Assembly (NCBI GenBank): GCA_001412335.1
Contig: LKUF01000128.1
Location: forward strand, 1 to 10,125
Reading direction: 5' to 3'
Length of the DNA stretch: 10,125 nucleotides
Source: Methanolinea sp. SDB
GTDB lineage: Archaea; Halobacteriota; Methanomicrobia; Methanomicrobiales; Methanospirillaceae
Part shown: piece by piece, positions 1-6,327 of the stretch
Layout: the number at the start of each line of letters is the position of its first letter
Numbering within the stretch: position 1 is the first letter of the stretch
The notes under the pieces: model-generated
Seen by the model: the letters and a program-made list of their open reading frames with translations, nothing else
The model's database searches: none
Told to the model about the DNA's origin: nothing
Translations under genes and position numbers: made by a program

Positions 1-58
1 AGCCCCCACAAAATGTATCCGGTTTATCAATCCAACCCGCACCAGGTAGCGAAGAGCC

Positions 59-66
59 AAAAAAAA
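59..66 (-). terminator. Poly-T terminator after the DUF116 gene
   Basis: On the minus strand a run of eight T residues begins 5 nt after the TGA stop of the DUF116 gene. Archaeal RNA polymerase commonly terminates at such T tracts without a hairpin, so this probably ends the four-gene minus-strand transcript. The remaining bases to the window edge hold no recognisable gene. Confidence 0.55.
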
Positions 67-70
67 TGTA

Positions 71-811
71 TCAATTGTCGGGTTTAGAAGAAAATTCGTG
101 AATGTGGGGGGTATCGTCGTCTCTTAGCGCTTCTTTTGGTATCTGTTCGGAAGGAATACCGAGGAGCGCAACATCCATCACATCATCCCAGTTAACAAGG
201 GTCTCCACGCAGCCATCCTTCAGGGTCACCACCCCCATTCCCACAATTCCAATTTTATCTGTCAGTTCGAGCCCCTCTTTCACCTCGGAGAGGCACCCCA
301 CACCTATGATCGCCCGGGGACGGTATTTTTTTACCATCCGCTTGATTAATGTCGATCCCGGGGCTATAAAGACCCTGTAGCCTATCTTTTCCAGGACACC
401 GCGCCAATAGCCTATACTGCACTGACCACAGGATCGGCAATTGAGACCTTCAGGGGAGAGGTGAGCCGGACACCTGGCCGAGCGGAGACACTGGGGAAGA
501 AAAATCATCCGTTCTTCGACAGGGATCTCCGCAAATGAACGCTTGTTCATGCTGTTCCGGAGCTGTATGAAGAAGGAGAGCATCTCGGCGTCTTCAAGTC
601 CGATGAGCCTGAATATGGCTTTTACCGTTCCCTCCACCATCGTGATGCCGGCCTTGAGGAATCGTGGGAACATGAGCTTTCCGGTTTTTATTGAATAGAC
701 CGAGATTGCCACCATCAGGACGGAGAAGAGCAGGATGCCGAGGATGATGATGAGGGTAACCTCTCCTACAAGGAAGACGAACTGTTCCCAGAGTGTGAAA
801 TTGACAACCAT
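71..811 (-). CDS. DUF116 family membrane-anchored Cys-rich protein
   Basis: This is a 246-residue protein of the DUF116 family, whose function is not established. One long hydrophobic segment (about residues 11-40) predicts an N-terminal membrane anchor, leaving the rest as a soluble domain. That domain carries a cysteine cluster at Cys108, Cys114, Cys125, Cys128 and Cys131 (ending C-x2-C-x2-C), plus Cys173 in a conserved-looking GVGCLSEVKEG stretch and Cys201. The spacing suggests a metal or Fe-S site, which is inference. The reading frame stays open 24 codons further upstream, into the mtnA coding region. The ATG at 811 is preferred because it lies 7 nt after the mtnA stop and directly precedes the hydrophobic helix. 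It is the last gene of the gamma-CA/HdrA-like/mtnA/DUF116 cluster and is probably co-transcribed with it. The family call is from recognition of the domain pattern; the role is unknown. Confidence 0.85.
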   Translation of the reverse strand: MVVNFTLWEQFVFLVGEVTLIIILGILLFSVLMVAISVYSIKTGKLMFPRFLKAGITMVEGTVKAIFRLIGLEDAEMLSFFIQLRNSMNKRSFAEIPVEERMIFLPQCLRSARCPAHLSPEGLNCRSCGQCSIGYWRGVLEKIGYRVFIAPGSTLIKRMVKKYRPRAIIGVGCLSEVKEGLELTDKIGIVGMGVVTLKDGCVETLVNWDDVMDVALLGIPSEQIPKEALRDDDTPHIHEFSSKPDN

Positions 812-818
812 GGCGGTA

Positions 819-1874
819 TTACCCAATAATCTTCCGTTTTCGCGCGATCCCTTCCCAGTCAAGGGGCGGGCAGAGAACGCCAACCTCTGTGATGAACCCG
901 GTTACCAGGGAATGAGGGGTTGCGTCGAAGGCCAGGTTGAGAACTCCTGCCCTGTCGGGAACAACCCTGGTCTTTCCGCACATCGAGATCTCCTCCCGTG
1001 CCCTCTCCTCGATGGTGATATCGACCTCCACGTGGTCAGGATCGAACGTTGAGAGCGGTGCCGCGACATAGAAAGGGATACCGTGCCGGGCGGCACAGAC
1101 TGCATGCATGTAGGTACCGATCTTGTTGAAGACGACATCCGGGGTGATACGGTCGGCTCCCACGATTACAAGATCAACATCGCCGGTTCTCATGATATGG
1201 GCAGCTGCGGAATCGTTGATGACATCCACGTCGATTCCGTCCCTGGTCAGTTCCCACGCTGTAAGCCTGGATCCCTGGAGCAGGGGCCTGGTCTCGCACG
1301 CTATCACGCGGATCTTCTTTCCGGCGGCAACCCCGGACCGGATGACGCCAAGCGCAGTTCCCCAGTCGCTGCAGGCCAGCGCACCGGCATTACAGTGCGT
1401 GAGTACGGTCCCCTTGTCGGGAAGGACACTGATCCCCACATCTCCGATCATATGGCATGTCCGGGAATCTGCGGCCGCAATCGAGAGAGCCTGGTCAAGC
1501 GTCGCACGCCGGGCGTCCCTGACAGATAAGGCATGCAGTGCACAGTCCAGCGTGAGATCCACTCCCCAGGCAAGGTTGACCGCTGTGGGGCGTGCCGATT
1601 TGATCTTCTCCGACTGGATCGTGAGTTTCGCAATAAATCGCTCAAAATCTTTTTCACGGATCTTCCGGGCGGCGAGGGCGACCCCAAAGGCTCCTGCGAC
1701 ACCGAGAGCGGGTGCCCCCCGGACCTCGAGTCGCCGGATGGCCGTGATGAGCCGTTCCACGGTGCTACACCGGACCAGGCTGAACTTGTCGGGGAGTTTC
1801 GTCTGGTCGATAAGAAGGATGGCCGTATTTTCCGCGTCCCAGGATATCGTCTTCTCCGAATGCATCCCGCTCAT
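819..1874 (-). CDS. mtnA: S-methyl-5-thioribose-1-phosphate isomerase (MtnA)
   Basis: This 351-residue protein belongs to the eIF2B-alpha/MtnA sugar-phosphate isomerase family. MtnA converts 5-methylthioribose-1-phosphate to 5-methylthioribulose-1-phosphate in methylthioadenosine recycling, in the cytoplasm. Visible family motifs are RGAPALGVAGAFG (52-64), ARPTAVNLAW (94-103), THCNAGALA with the presumed catalytic Cys161, ETRPLLQGSRLTAWEL (194-209), GADRITPD with presumed catalytic Asp241, and NKIGTY (250-255). Cys161 and Asp241 correspond to the Cys/Asp pair known in the bacterial enzyme. Length is normal. The ATG at 1874 overlaps the stop of the HdrA-like gene as ATGA, indicating translational coupling; an in-frame ATG at 1865 is an alternative. 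Related archaeal enzymes include ribose-1,5-bisphosphate isomerases, so the substrate is inferred rather than proven. No other methionine-salvage gene is visible nearby. Confidence 0.9.
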   Translation of the reverse strand: MSGMHSEKTISWDAENTAILLIDQTKLPDKFSLVRCSTVERLITAIRRLEVRGAPALGVAGAFGVALAARKIREKDFERFIAKLTIQSEKIKSARPTAVNLAWGVDLTLDCALHALSVRDARRATLDQALSIAAADSRTCHMIGDVGISVLPDKGTVLTHCNAGALACSDWGTALGVIRSGVAAGKKIRVIACETRPLLQGSRLTAWELTRDGIDVDVINDSAAAHIMRTGDVDLVIVGADRITPDVVFNKIGTYMHAVCAARHGIPFYVAAPLSTFDPDHVEVDITIEERAREEISMCGKTRVVPDRAGVLNLAFDATPHSLVTGFITEVGVLCPPLDWEGIARKRKIIG

Positions 1875-3145
1875 CCTTCCCGTTCGGAATCGATGAACGC
1901 CCGCATGGCTGCTGCACCTGCCTGTGCAACACAGTCAGGGATATCTTTCGGCGAGATTGCAGTGCCAGCCACGTAGATTCCCGGTTTTACGGTGGCCACG
2001 GTATCAACCTTTTCGTCTGCGGATCTGAAAAAACCTGTACCTTCAAGAGGAATCTCGCACATTTCGGCTATCTTTTCGCTGTCGAAGGCGGGTTCCATGC
2101 CCACCGACAGGATGACAAGGCCAGGCATGAGCAGTTCCATCTCCCCTGTCTCGGTATTTTCAACACGGATTGCAAGTGAGCCATTGCCATCGATAACCTC
2201 TGCAGGCATTCCCCTGATGAACCTGATGCCGGCATTGATCGCCCTCTCATAGTATTCTTCATATCCTTTCCCATAGGCCCTGATATCCATGTAGAGGATC
2301 GTGATATCCATGTCAGGATATTTTTCCCTGAGAAGGAGGGCATTTTTTATCGCGTACATGCAGCAGACACACGAGCAGTATGGCCTGCCTATGGATACAT
2401 CCCTTGACCCGACGCACTGGACAAATACAACGCTTTCAGGGGTTTTACCATCGGAGAGCCGCTGTATCTGTCCTCCTGTCGGCCCGCTCGCATTCATCAT
2501 CCTCTCGAATTCAAGAGAGGTGATGACGTCAGGGAAGAGGAGGTACGAGAACTGGTCTTTGTTGCCGGCATCGAATACGCGGTACCCGGTGGTTATGATG
2601 ATGCTCGACGCCTCGATCGTATACTCCTTCCCGGTATCCTCCTTGAGGATAGCCTCCCGATCGCATATATCGTAGCAGAGACCGCACTCTATGCAGTGTT
2701 CGGGGTCCTTTATGACAATGTCGGGGACTGCCTGGGAATGTGGCTTGTAGATGGCTTTTCGGACACCTATCCCGGCATCGAAACGGTTGTAGACCTCAAC
2801 AGGGCATATGAGAATACAGTCTCCGCAGCCATTGCATTTTTCCTCGTCGATGTACCGGGGATTCTTCTTCACCGTGACCGTGAAATGCCCTGCTTCGCCC
2901 TCAACCGCGGTAACCTCAGAGCAGGTGTGGATATGGATATAGGGGTTCCTGGAGACATCCATCATCTTTGGCGAGAGGATGCACATCGAGCAGTCGTTCG
3001 TGGGAAATGTCTTGTCAAGCTGCGCCATGTGACCACCGATCGAGGGTTCACGCTCGATGAGATGGACATCAATTCCATGTCCTGCCAGGTCGAGTGCAGC
3101 CTGTATGCCGGTCACACCGGCGCCGATTATCACGACATCAGCCAT
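1871..3145 (-). CDS. Short HdrA-like iron-sulfur flavoprotein
   Basis: This 424-residue protein matches the core of heterodisulfide reductase subunit A. An FAD-binding GAGVTG (8-13) opens the protein, followed by the HdrA signature SIGGHMAQLDKTFPTNDCSMC (Cys52, Cys55). Two [4Fe-4S] ferredoxin motifs follow (Cys104/107/110/114 and Cys151/154/157/161), then QCVGSRD (243-249), a CSCVCC cluster (257-262) and a C-terminal FAD/NAD region ending near AGTAISPKDIPDCVAQAG. Methanogen HdrA proteins are usually about 650 residues, with an extra N-terminal domain and a C-terminal ferredoxin; both are absent here. No hdrB or hdrC lies alongside. It is therefore probably an electron-transfer flavoprotein related to HdrA rather than the bifurcating subunit itself. 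The ATG at 3145 is chosen because GGAAGGT lies 6 nt upstream and the FAD motif follows at once; it overlaps the gamma-CA stop by 8 nt. The partner is unknown. Confidence 0.87.
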   Translation of the reverse strand: MADVVIIGAGVTGIQAALDLAGHGIDVHLIEREPSIGGHMAQLDKTFPTNDCSMCILSPKMMDVSRNPYIHIHTCSEVTAVEGEAGHFTVTVKKNPRYIDEEKCNGCGDCILICPVEVYNRFDAGIGVRKAIYKPHSQAVPDIVIKDPEHCIECGLCYDICDREAILKEDTGKEYTIEASSIIITTGYRVFDAGNKDQFSYLLFPDVITSLEFERMMNASGPTGGQIQRLSDGKTPESVVFVQCVGSRDVSIGRPYCSCVCCMYAIKNALLLREKYPDMDITILYMDIRAYGKGYEEYYERAINAGIRFIRGMPAEVIDGNGSLAIRVENTETGEMELLMPGLVILSVGMEPAFDSEKIAEMCEIPLEGTGFFRSADEKVDTVATVKPGIYVAGTAISPKDIPDCVAQAGAAAMRAFIDSEREG

Positions 3146-3629
3146 GCATGTACCTTCCTGCAAGCTCCCAGTAATTCGCTGCATTCCTGGTGATGTGCCC
3201 TTTTTGCTCTTCCGTTACTGTCTTTACCACCTTTCCCGGGACACCCACAACGACCGATCCGGGAGGGATATGCCTGTCCTCTGTCACCACGGTCCCGGCG
3301 CCCAGGAGAGTGTCTTCTCCCACACATGCTCCGTTTAAGACGATGGCACCCATGCCGACGAGGACACGGTCCCGTATCGTGCAGCCGTGCAATATCGCAC
3401 CGTGCCCAATGGAGACCTCTCTGCCAACCTGGACGGGATATCCCGCGCTGGTGTGCAGAACCGCATTGTCCTGCACGTTTGACCAGTCACCGAGTGCCAC
3501 GCTGTCCTTGTCGGCGCGGATCACGGCACCGTACCAGATGCTCACCTTTCTTCCAATCGTCACATCGCCAAGAATGGTGGCATTATCAGCGATGAACGCA
3601 TCCCGGAACTGCGCCCTATCAATATCCAT
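3138..3629 (-). CDS. Gamma-carbonic anhydrase-like hexapeptide-repeat protein
   Basis: This 163-residue protein has the imperfect hexapeptide repeats of a left-handed beta-helix (about residues 15-135) and the features of the gamma-class carbonic anhydrase/YrdA/CamH group. Residues that can be matched to the active site are Arg38 and Asp40 (IRAD), Gln53 in SNVQDN, and the metal triad His59, His76 and His81, with the five-residue spacing of the last two as in Cam. The acidic loop and signal peptide of Cam itself are absent, so it is the shorter CamH-like type. It would be a cytoplasmic trimer; reversible CO2 hydration is plausible but not certain, because many family members have not shown activity. 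The ATG at 3629 has no evident Shine-Dalgarno sequence, and the start is 30 bp from the divergent coaD. It is the first gene of the minus-strand cluster, overlapping the HdrA-like gene. Confidence 0.87.
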   Translation of the reverse strand: MDIDRAQFRDAFIADNATILGDVTIGRKVSIWYGAVIRADKDSVALGDWSNVQDNAVLHTSAGYPVQVGREVSIGHGAILHGCTIRDRVLVGMGAIVLNGACVGEDTLLGAGTVVTEDRHIPPGSVVVGVPGKVVKTVTEEQKGHITRNAANYWELAGRYMHG

Positions 3630-3659
3630 AATAGCATAGAAAATAGAGTATCAAGCACA
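3630..3659. promoter_or_regulatory. Short divergent promoter region
   Basis: Only 30 bp separate the divergent ATGs of the gamma-CA-like gene and coaD. The stretch is AT-rich relative to its surroundings and has no Shine-Dalgarno sequence facing either way. This fits leaderless or nearly leaderless transcripts, with core promoter elements that must overlap or extend into the opposing gene. No confident TATA box can be assigned to either direction. Confidence 0.4.
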
Positions 3660-4142
3660 ATGAAGGTTATGGTAGGTGGCACCTTTGATCCTCTTCACGA
3701 TGGACATAAGAGGCTCATCTCAAGGTCTTTTGAGCTTGCAGGCAATGACGGGGTCGTGACCATAGGACTGACTACCGATACATTTGCAAGCCGGAAGAGC
3801 CACCCTGTCCATGATTATGAAGAGCGGAAGAACCGGCTGGAAGAGTATATCCTGGAGAGTGGTTTTACGGCCGGATGGTGTATCGAGCCCCTTTCAGACC
3901 GCTTTGGATCCGCCCTCGAGGTGGATTTCGATGCCATCGTGGTGAGCGAGGAGACATTGCCCGTCGCCCGCGAGATCAACTCGATTCGGAGAGGCAAAGG
4001 ACACCCCAAGGTGGACATACACCAGATAACCTGCGTACTTGCAGAAGACGGGCGATGGATCTCGAGCACACGGATCTACCGCGGAGAGATCGACGAACAT
4101 GGCAAAATTCTCCGTGAAACCGACAAAAACTGCGATTGTTAA
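3660..4142 (+). CDS. coaD: Phosphopantetheine adenylyltransferase, archaeal type
   Basis: This 160-residue protein is an archaeal-type phosphopantetheine adenylyltransferase, which transfers AMP from ATP to 4'-phosphopantetheine to give dephospho-CoA, the penultimate step of CoA synthesis. The nucleotidyltransferase signature GGTFDPLHDGH (6-16) contains the (T/H)xGH-type ATP site at residues 13-16. The second signature ISSTRI (134-139) sits near the C-terminus where expected. Length and motif order match the archaeal family, which differs in sequence from bacterial CoaD. The ATG at 3660 puts the first motif at the usual distance from the N-terminus. There is no Shine-Dalgarno sequence, so a leaderless message is likely. 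It is divergent from the gamma-CA-like gene and followed after 61 bp by the CBS gene in the same direction. Confidence 0.92.
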   Translation: MKVMVGGTFDPLHDGHKRLISRSFELAGNDGVVTIGLTTDTFASRKSHPVHDYEERKNRLEEYILESGFTAGWCIEPLSDRFGSALEVDFDAIVVSEETLPVAREINSIRRGKGHPKVDIHQITCVLAEDGRWISSTRIYRGEIDEHGKILRETDKNCDC

Positions 4143-4203
4143 CCGTTTCGTGTCCGGATCAATATGTTTATGAGACTGCGGGTACTGCTACTCTGGTACA
4201 CAC
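4143..4203 (+). promoter_or_regulatory. Probable promoter of the CBS-domain gene
   Basis: This 61-bp gap carries an AT-rich TATA-like element (TATGTTTA, 4163-4170) about 34-41 bp before the CBS ATG. That would place a start site roughly 8-15 nt upstream of the codon. No clear Shine-Dalgarno sequence is seen. Read-through from coaD is also possible. Confidence 0.35.
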
Positions 4204-4707
4204 ATGCCTGATGAGACGGACCCGCAGAGGTCTCATGGGAAAAAAGGAGATCCTGCGGTTACACCAATAGATGTTATTGTTGTCCGGGATATCATGTCTG
4301 ATATCACGGATCGCATCCCCCCACAGATGCCCATCAATCGCATCCTGCATGAGTTTTCGACCCTGAAGTGTGCTGATCTCGTCGTGGTTGACGAGGATGG
4401 AAAATTTTTAGGTGTTGTCTCACCCTTTGACCTGGTCAACCATGTCAATCCCTCGATGGGCGTCCGCTCGGGGAAGAAGGCTCCCTGTATCGAATGCATG
4501 ATGAGAGGAGACGCGCTGGTGGCAGAAGATCTCATGTCCCGCAGCCACATGACGGTGACCGATGAAACCCCTGTTGTTGAAGCCCTGCGGCTCCTGGAAA
4601 GATACCGTCAGCCTGACCTCGTCGTGATCGACGAAGAAGGCATTGCGATCGGCATGCTTGGCATATGCAGCATCATATCCCATCTCAGGCTGGTGGGCCA
4701 TCTCTAG
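4204..4707 (+). CDS. Two-CBS-domain protein
   Basis: This 167-residue stand-alone protein is made of a CBS pair (Bateman module): CBS1 at about residues 27-82 (VRDIMSDI...LVVVDEDGKFLGVVSPFDLV) and CBS2 at about 107-163 (AEDLMSRSHMTVTDETPVVEALRLL...LVVIDEEG). Such modules bind adenine nucleotides or SAM-like ligands and usually regulate a partner protein; no catalytic domain is attached. A polar N-terminal tail of about 20 residues precedes CBS1. The linker between the domains has a C-x2-C pair (Cys95, Cys98) of unknown meaning. Its last 23 bases overlap the 3' end of the antiporter gene on the other strand. CBS modules do regulate some transporters, but a link to this neighbour is only inference. 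The ligand cannot be read from the sequence. Confidence 0.85.
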   Translation: MPDETDPQRSHGKKGDPAVTPIDVIVVRDIMSDITDRIPPQMPINRILHEFSTLKCADLVVVDEDGKFLGVVSPFDLVNHVNPSMGVRSGKKAPCIECMMRGDALVAEDLMSRSHMTVTDETPVVEALRLLERYRQPDLVVIDEEGIAIGMLGICSIISHLRLVGHL

Positions 4708-5851
4708 AGTGCAGCCGGTTGAATCCACGGCTCATAAGTATCGGTGTCAGGAAGATCGAGATGATCACCATGACGGTCACCGATGAAAACAGCGTCGCAC
4801 TGATCAGGCCGGACGCGAGGGCGACCTTTGATACGACAAGGGAAATCTCGCCACGAGGGGAGAGGCCGAGGCCGACAATGAGAGATCGTGCCCGATCCCG
4901 CAGGAACCAGATGGATCCGATATAACCTCCGGCTATCTTTCCTGCGAACGCCACGACGACGAGCAGGATGATGAACGGGATGGACGGCGAATCGGACGAG
5001 AAGGAGAAATAGAGGCCGATAGATGCGAAGAAGACTGCGGTGAAGAATCCGAAGGCAAAATCTGCCAGACTGTCGTAGAGCAGCCGATCGCTCCTGATGG
5101 AGTCTCCAAGGATCAGCCCCGCCAGGAAGGCTCCGATTGCATAATGCAGGCCCGCTTCCTGCGCGATGACTGCGGTTCCGAGTGCGATGAGGATGGCCAC
5201 GGAATAGGGCATCTCGTGCGTCCGGGCGGAGCGGGAAGACTCGAAGGACCAGAGGATGATCTTTTTTCCAAGGGTCAGGATGAGGATGAAGAATACGGCA
5301 ATGATTACCAGTGTGAGAGCTATTGTTCCAAATCCTCCAATCCCGGATGCAAGGGTCGTGAGAATGCCGAGAAGGATTACTCCGATGACATCGTCCACGA
5401 CTGCCGCAGCAACGATGATCATCCCGATATCGGACTTCAGTTGCCGGAGATCCACGAGCGTCCGCACCGAGATCCCGATTGATGTGACGGCGAGTGCGAT
5501 TCCAAGAAATATGCACTCGTAAAGATCCAGACCGACGAGATAACCTGCCGCCACGCCGAATGCGGACGGGAATGCAACACCTGCAAGCCCCGTGACAAGG
5601 CCTGCCTTCTCGGACTTTGCAAACGTCTTCATGTTTAACTGTGCGCCGCTCATGAAGAGGAGGACGATTATCCCGATATCGGCGAAGAACTCGATAAATT
5701 CGTTTGGGGAGACGAGGTTCAGGATCGCAGGTCCGAGCACGATACCTGCAGCCACCTCGCCGATCAGCGAGGGGAAGCCGAACCGCTCGACCAGTTCACC
5801 AAGGACCTTTGCAAGGAGAATGATTGCGATAATCTGGACGAGCGGGTTCAT
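4685..5851 (-). CDS. CPA2-type Na+/H+ antiporter (Kef/NapA-like)
   Basis: This 388-residue integral membrane protein has about 12-13 hydrophobic segments spread from residue 4 to 374 and no attached regulatory domain. It belongs to the CPA2 monovalent cation:proton antiporters. Family features are FGFPSLIGEVAAGIVLGP (24-41), the paired acidic residues Asp153-Asp154 in VVDDV, Lys305 in AGKIAGG, and SPRGEISLV (331-339). The Asp-Asp plus Lys pattern matches NapA-like electrogenic Na+/H+ exchangers rather than the Gln-Asp of Kef K+ channels. It probably exchanges cytoplasmic Na+ for H+, which suits a methanogen with a sodium-based energy economy. The ATG at 5851 begins just before the first helix. 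The gene overlaps the CBS gene tail to tail by 23 bp and appears to be transcribed alone. Confidence 0.9.
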   Translation of the reverse strand: MNPLVQIIAIILLAKVLGELVERFGFPSLIGEVAAGIVLGPAILNLVSPNEFIEFFADIGIIVLLFMSGAQLNMKTFAKSEKAGLVTGLAGVAFPSAFGVAAGYLVGLDLYECIFLGIALAVTSIGISVRTLVDLRQLKSDIGMIIVAAAVVDDVIGVILLGILTTLASGIGGFGTIALTLVIIAVFFILILTLGKKIILWSFESSRSARTHEMPYSVAILIALGTAVIAQEAGLHYAIGAFLAGLILGDSIRSDRLLYDSLADFAFGFFTAVFFASIGLYFSFSSDSPSIPFIILLVVVAFAGKIAGGYIGSIWFLRDRARSLIVGLGLSPRGEISLVVSKVALASGLISATLFSSVTVMVIISIFLTPILMSRGFNRLHSRDGPPA

Positions 5852-5884
5852 TTATCCGTGATTAGGAATCCGCAGAATAAATGT
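5852..5884 (-). promoter_or_regulatory. Probable antiporter promoter, leaderless
   Basis: On the minus strand an ATTTATT box (plus-strand 5876-5882) lies 25-31 bp upstream of the antiporter ATG. This is the spacing of an archaeal TATA box to its start site, so transcription probably begins at or next to the start codon. No Shine-Dalgarno sequence is present, which agrees. The stretch from here to 5969 contains no gene or repeat that I can recognise. Confidence 0.5.
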
Positions 5885-5969
5885 GTTTGTTTGGAGAGAT
5901 CGAAAGGATAACCCGGACGGATTGGCTTTTCGAACAGGGACGAATCAAAAATGGGAGAACAACCCCTTT

Positions 5970-6327
5970 CCAGGAAGGATGGACCTGTTATCCCTGGGCA
6001 AATCGCCTAAACCGGTTCAAAGGCAGGGGAGGGGTGTTACCGCTTTCTTTTTGAGGCCAGTGCCAGGGAAGGATGGACCTGTTATCCCTGGGCAAATCGC
6101 CTAAACCGGTTCAAAGGCAGGGGAGGGGTGTTACCGCTCCCGTTTTGGCCAGTTCCAGGAATGGATGGACCTGTTATCCGCGGAAAAAACCCCTAAACCG
6201 GTTCAAAGGCAGGGGAGGGGATTACCGCTCCCGTTTTGGCCAGTTCCAGGAAGGATGGACCTGTTATCCCGGGTAAAGCCCCTAAACCGGTTTCAAAGGC
6301 AGGGGAGGGGTATTACCGCTCCCGTTT
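5970..6327. repeat. Four-unit tandem repeat array (91-93 bp units)
   Basis: Four head-to-tail units begin with CCAGG at 5970, 6063, 6155 and 6246; the first three are 93, 92 and 91 bp and the last is shorter, ending inside the TPR gene. Each contains GGATGGACCTGTTATCC, TAAACCGGTT, AAAGGCAGGGGAGGGG and TTACCGCT. Units 1 and 2 share 70 identical bases (5975-6044 and 6069-6138). Read on the minus strand, each unit starts with AAACGGGAGCGGTAA or a close variant, which is exactly the end of the TPR coding sequence including its stop. The array lies immediately 3' of that gene. Unit 3 on the minus strand has a CCCCT/AGGGG stem followed by six T residues, resembling a terminator. Unit lengths not divisible by three argue against a protein repeat. 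No spacer-repeat structure typical of CRISPR is present. Confidence 0.9.

Noticed and set aside
812..883. DUF116 start at 883 within mtnA
   Set aside because: It would overlap mtnA by 65 bp and add a polar tail before the membrane helix. The ATG at 811 fits the gene spacing better.
1123..1896. 257-codon plus-strand open frame opposite mtnA
   Set aside because: Antisense shadow of a strongly supported gene in GC-rich DNA. The peptide is Ser/Arg/Pro-rich with no recognisable domain.
2696..3193. 165-codon plus-strand open frame opposite the HdrA-like gene
   Set aside because: Antisense to a gene with multiple Fe-S and FAD motifs, with no domain pattern of its own.
4704..5516. 270-codon minus-strand open frame inside the antiporter gene
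   Set aside because: Out-of-frame shadow. It is rich in Arg and His, and the antiporter frame has clear membrane helices and motifs.
5970..6327. CRISPR array
   Set aside because: The units are near-identical along their full length with no alternating short repeat and unique spacer, and no cas gene is present.
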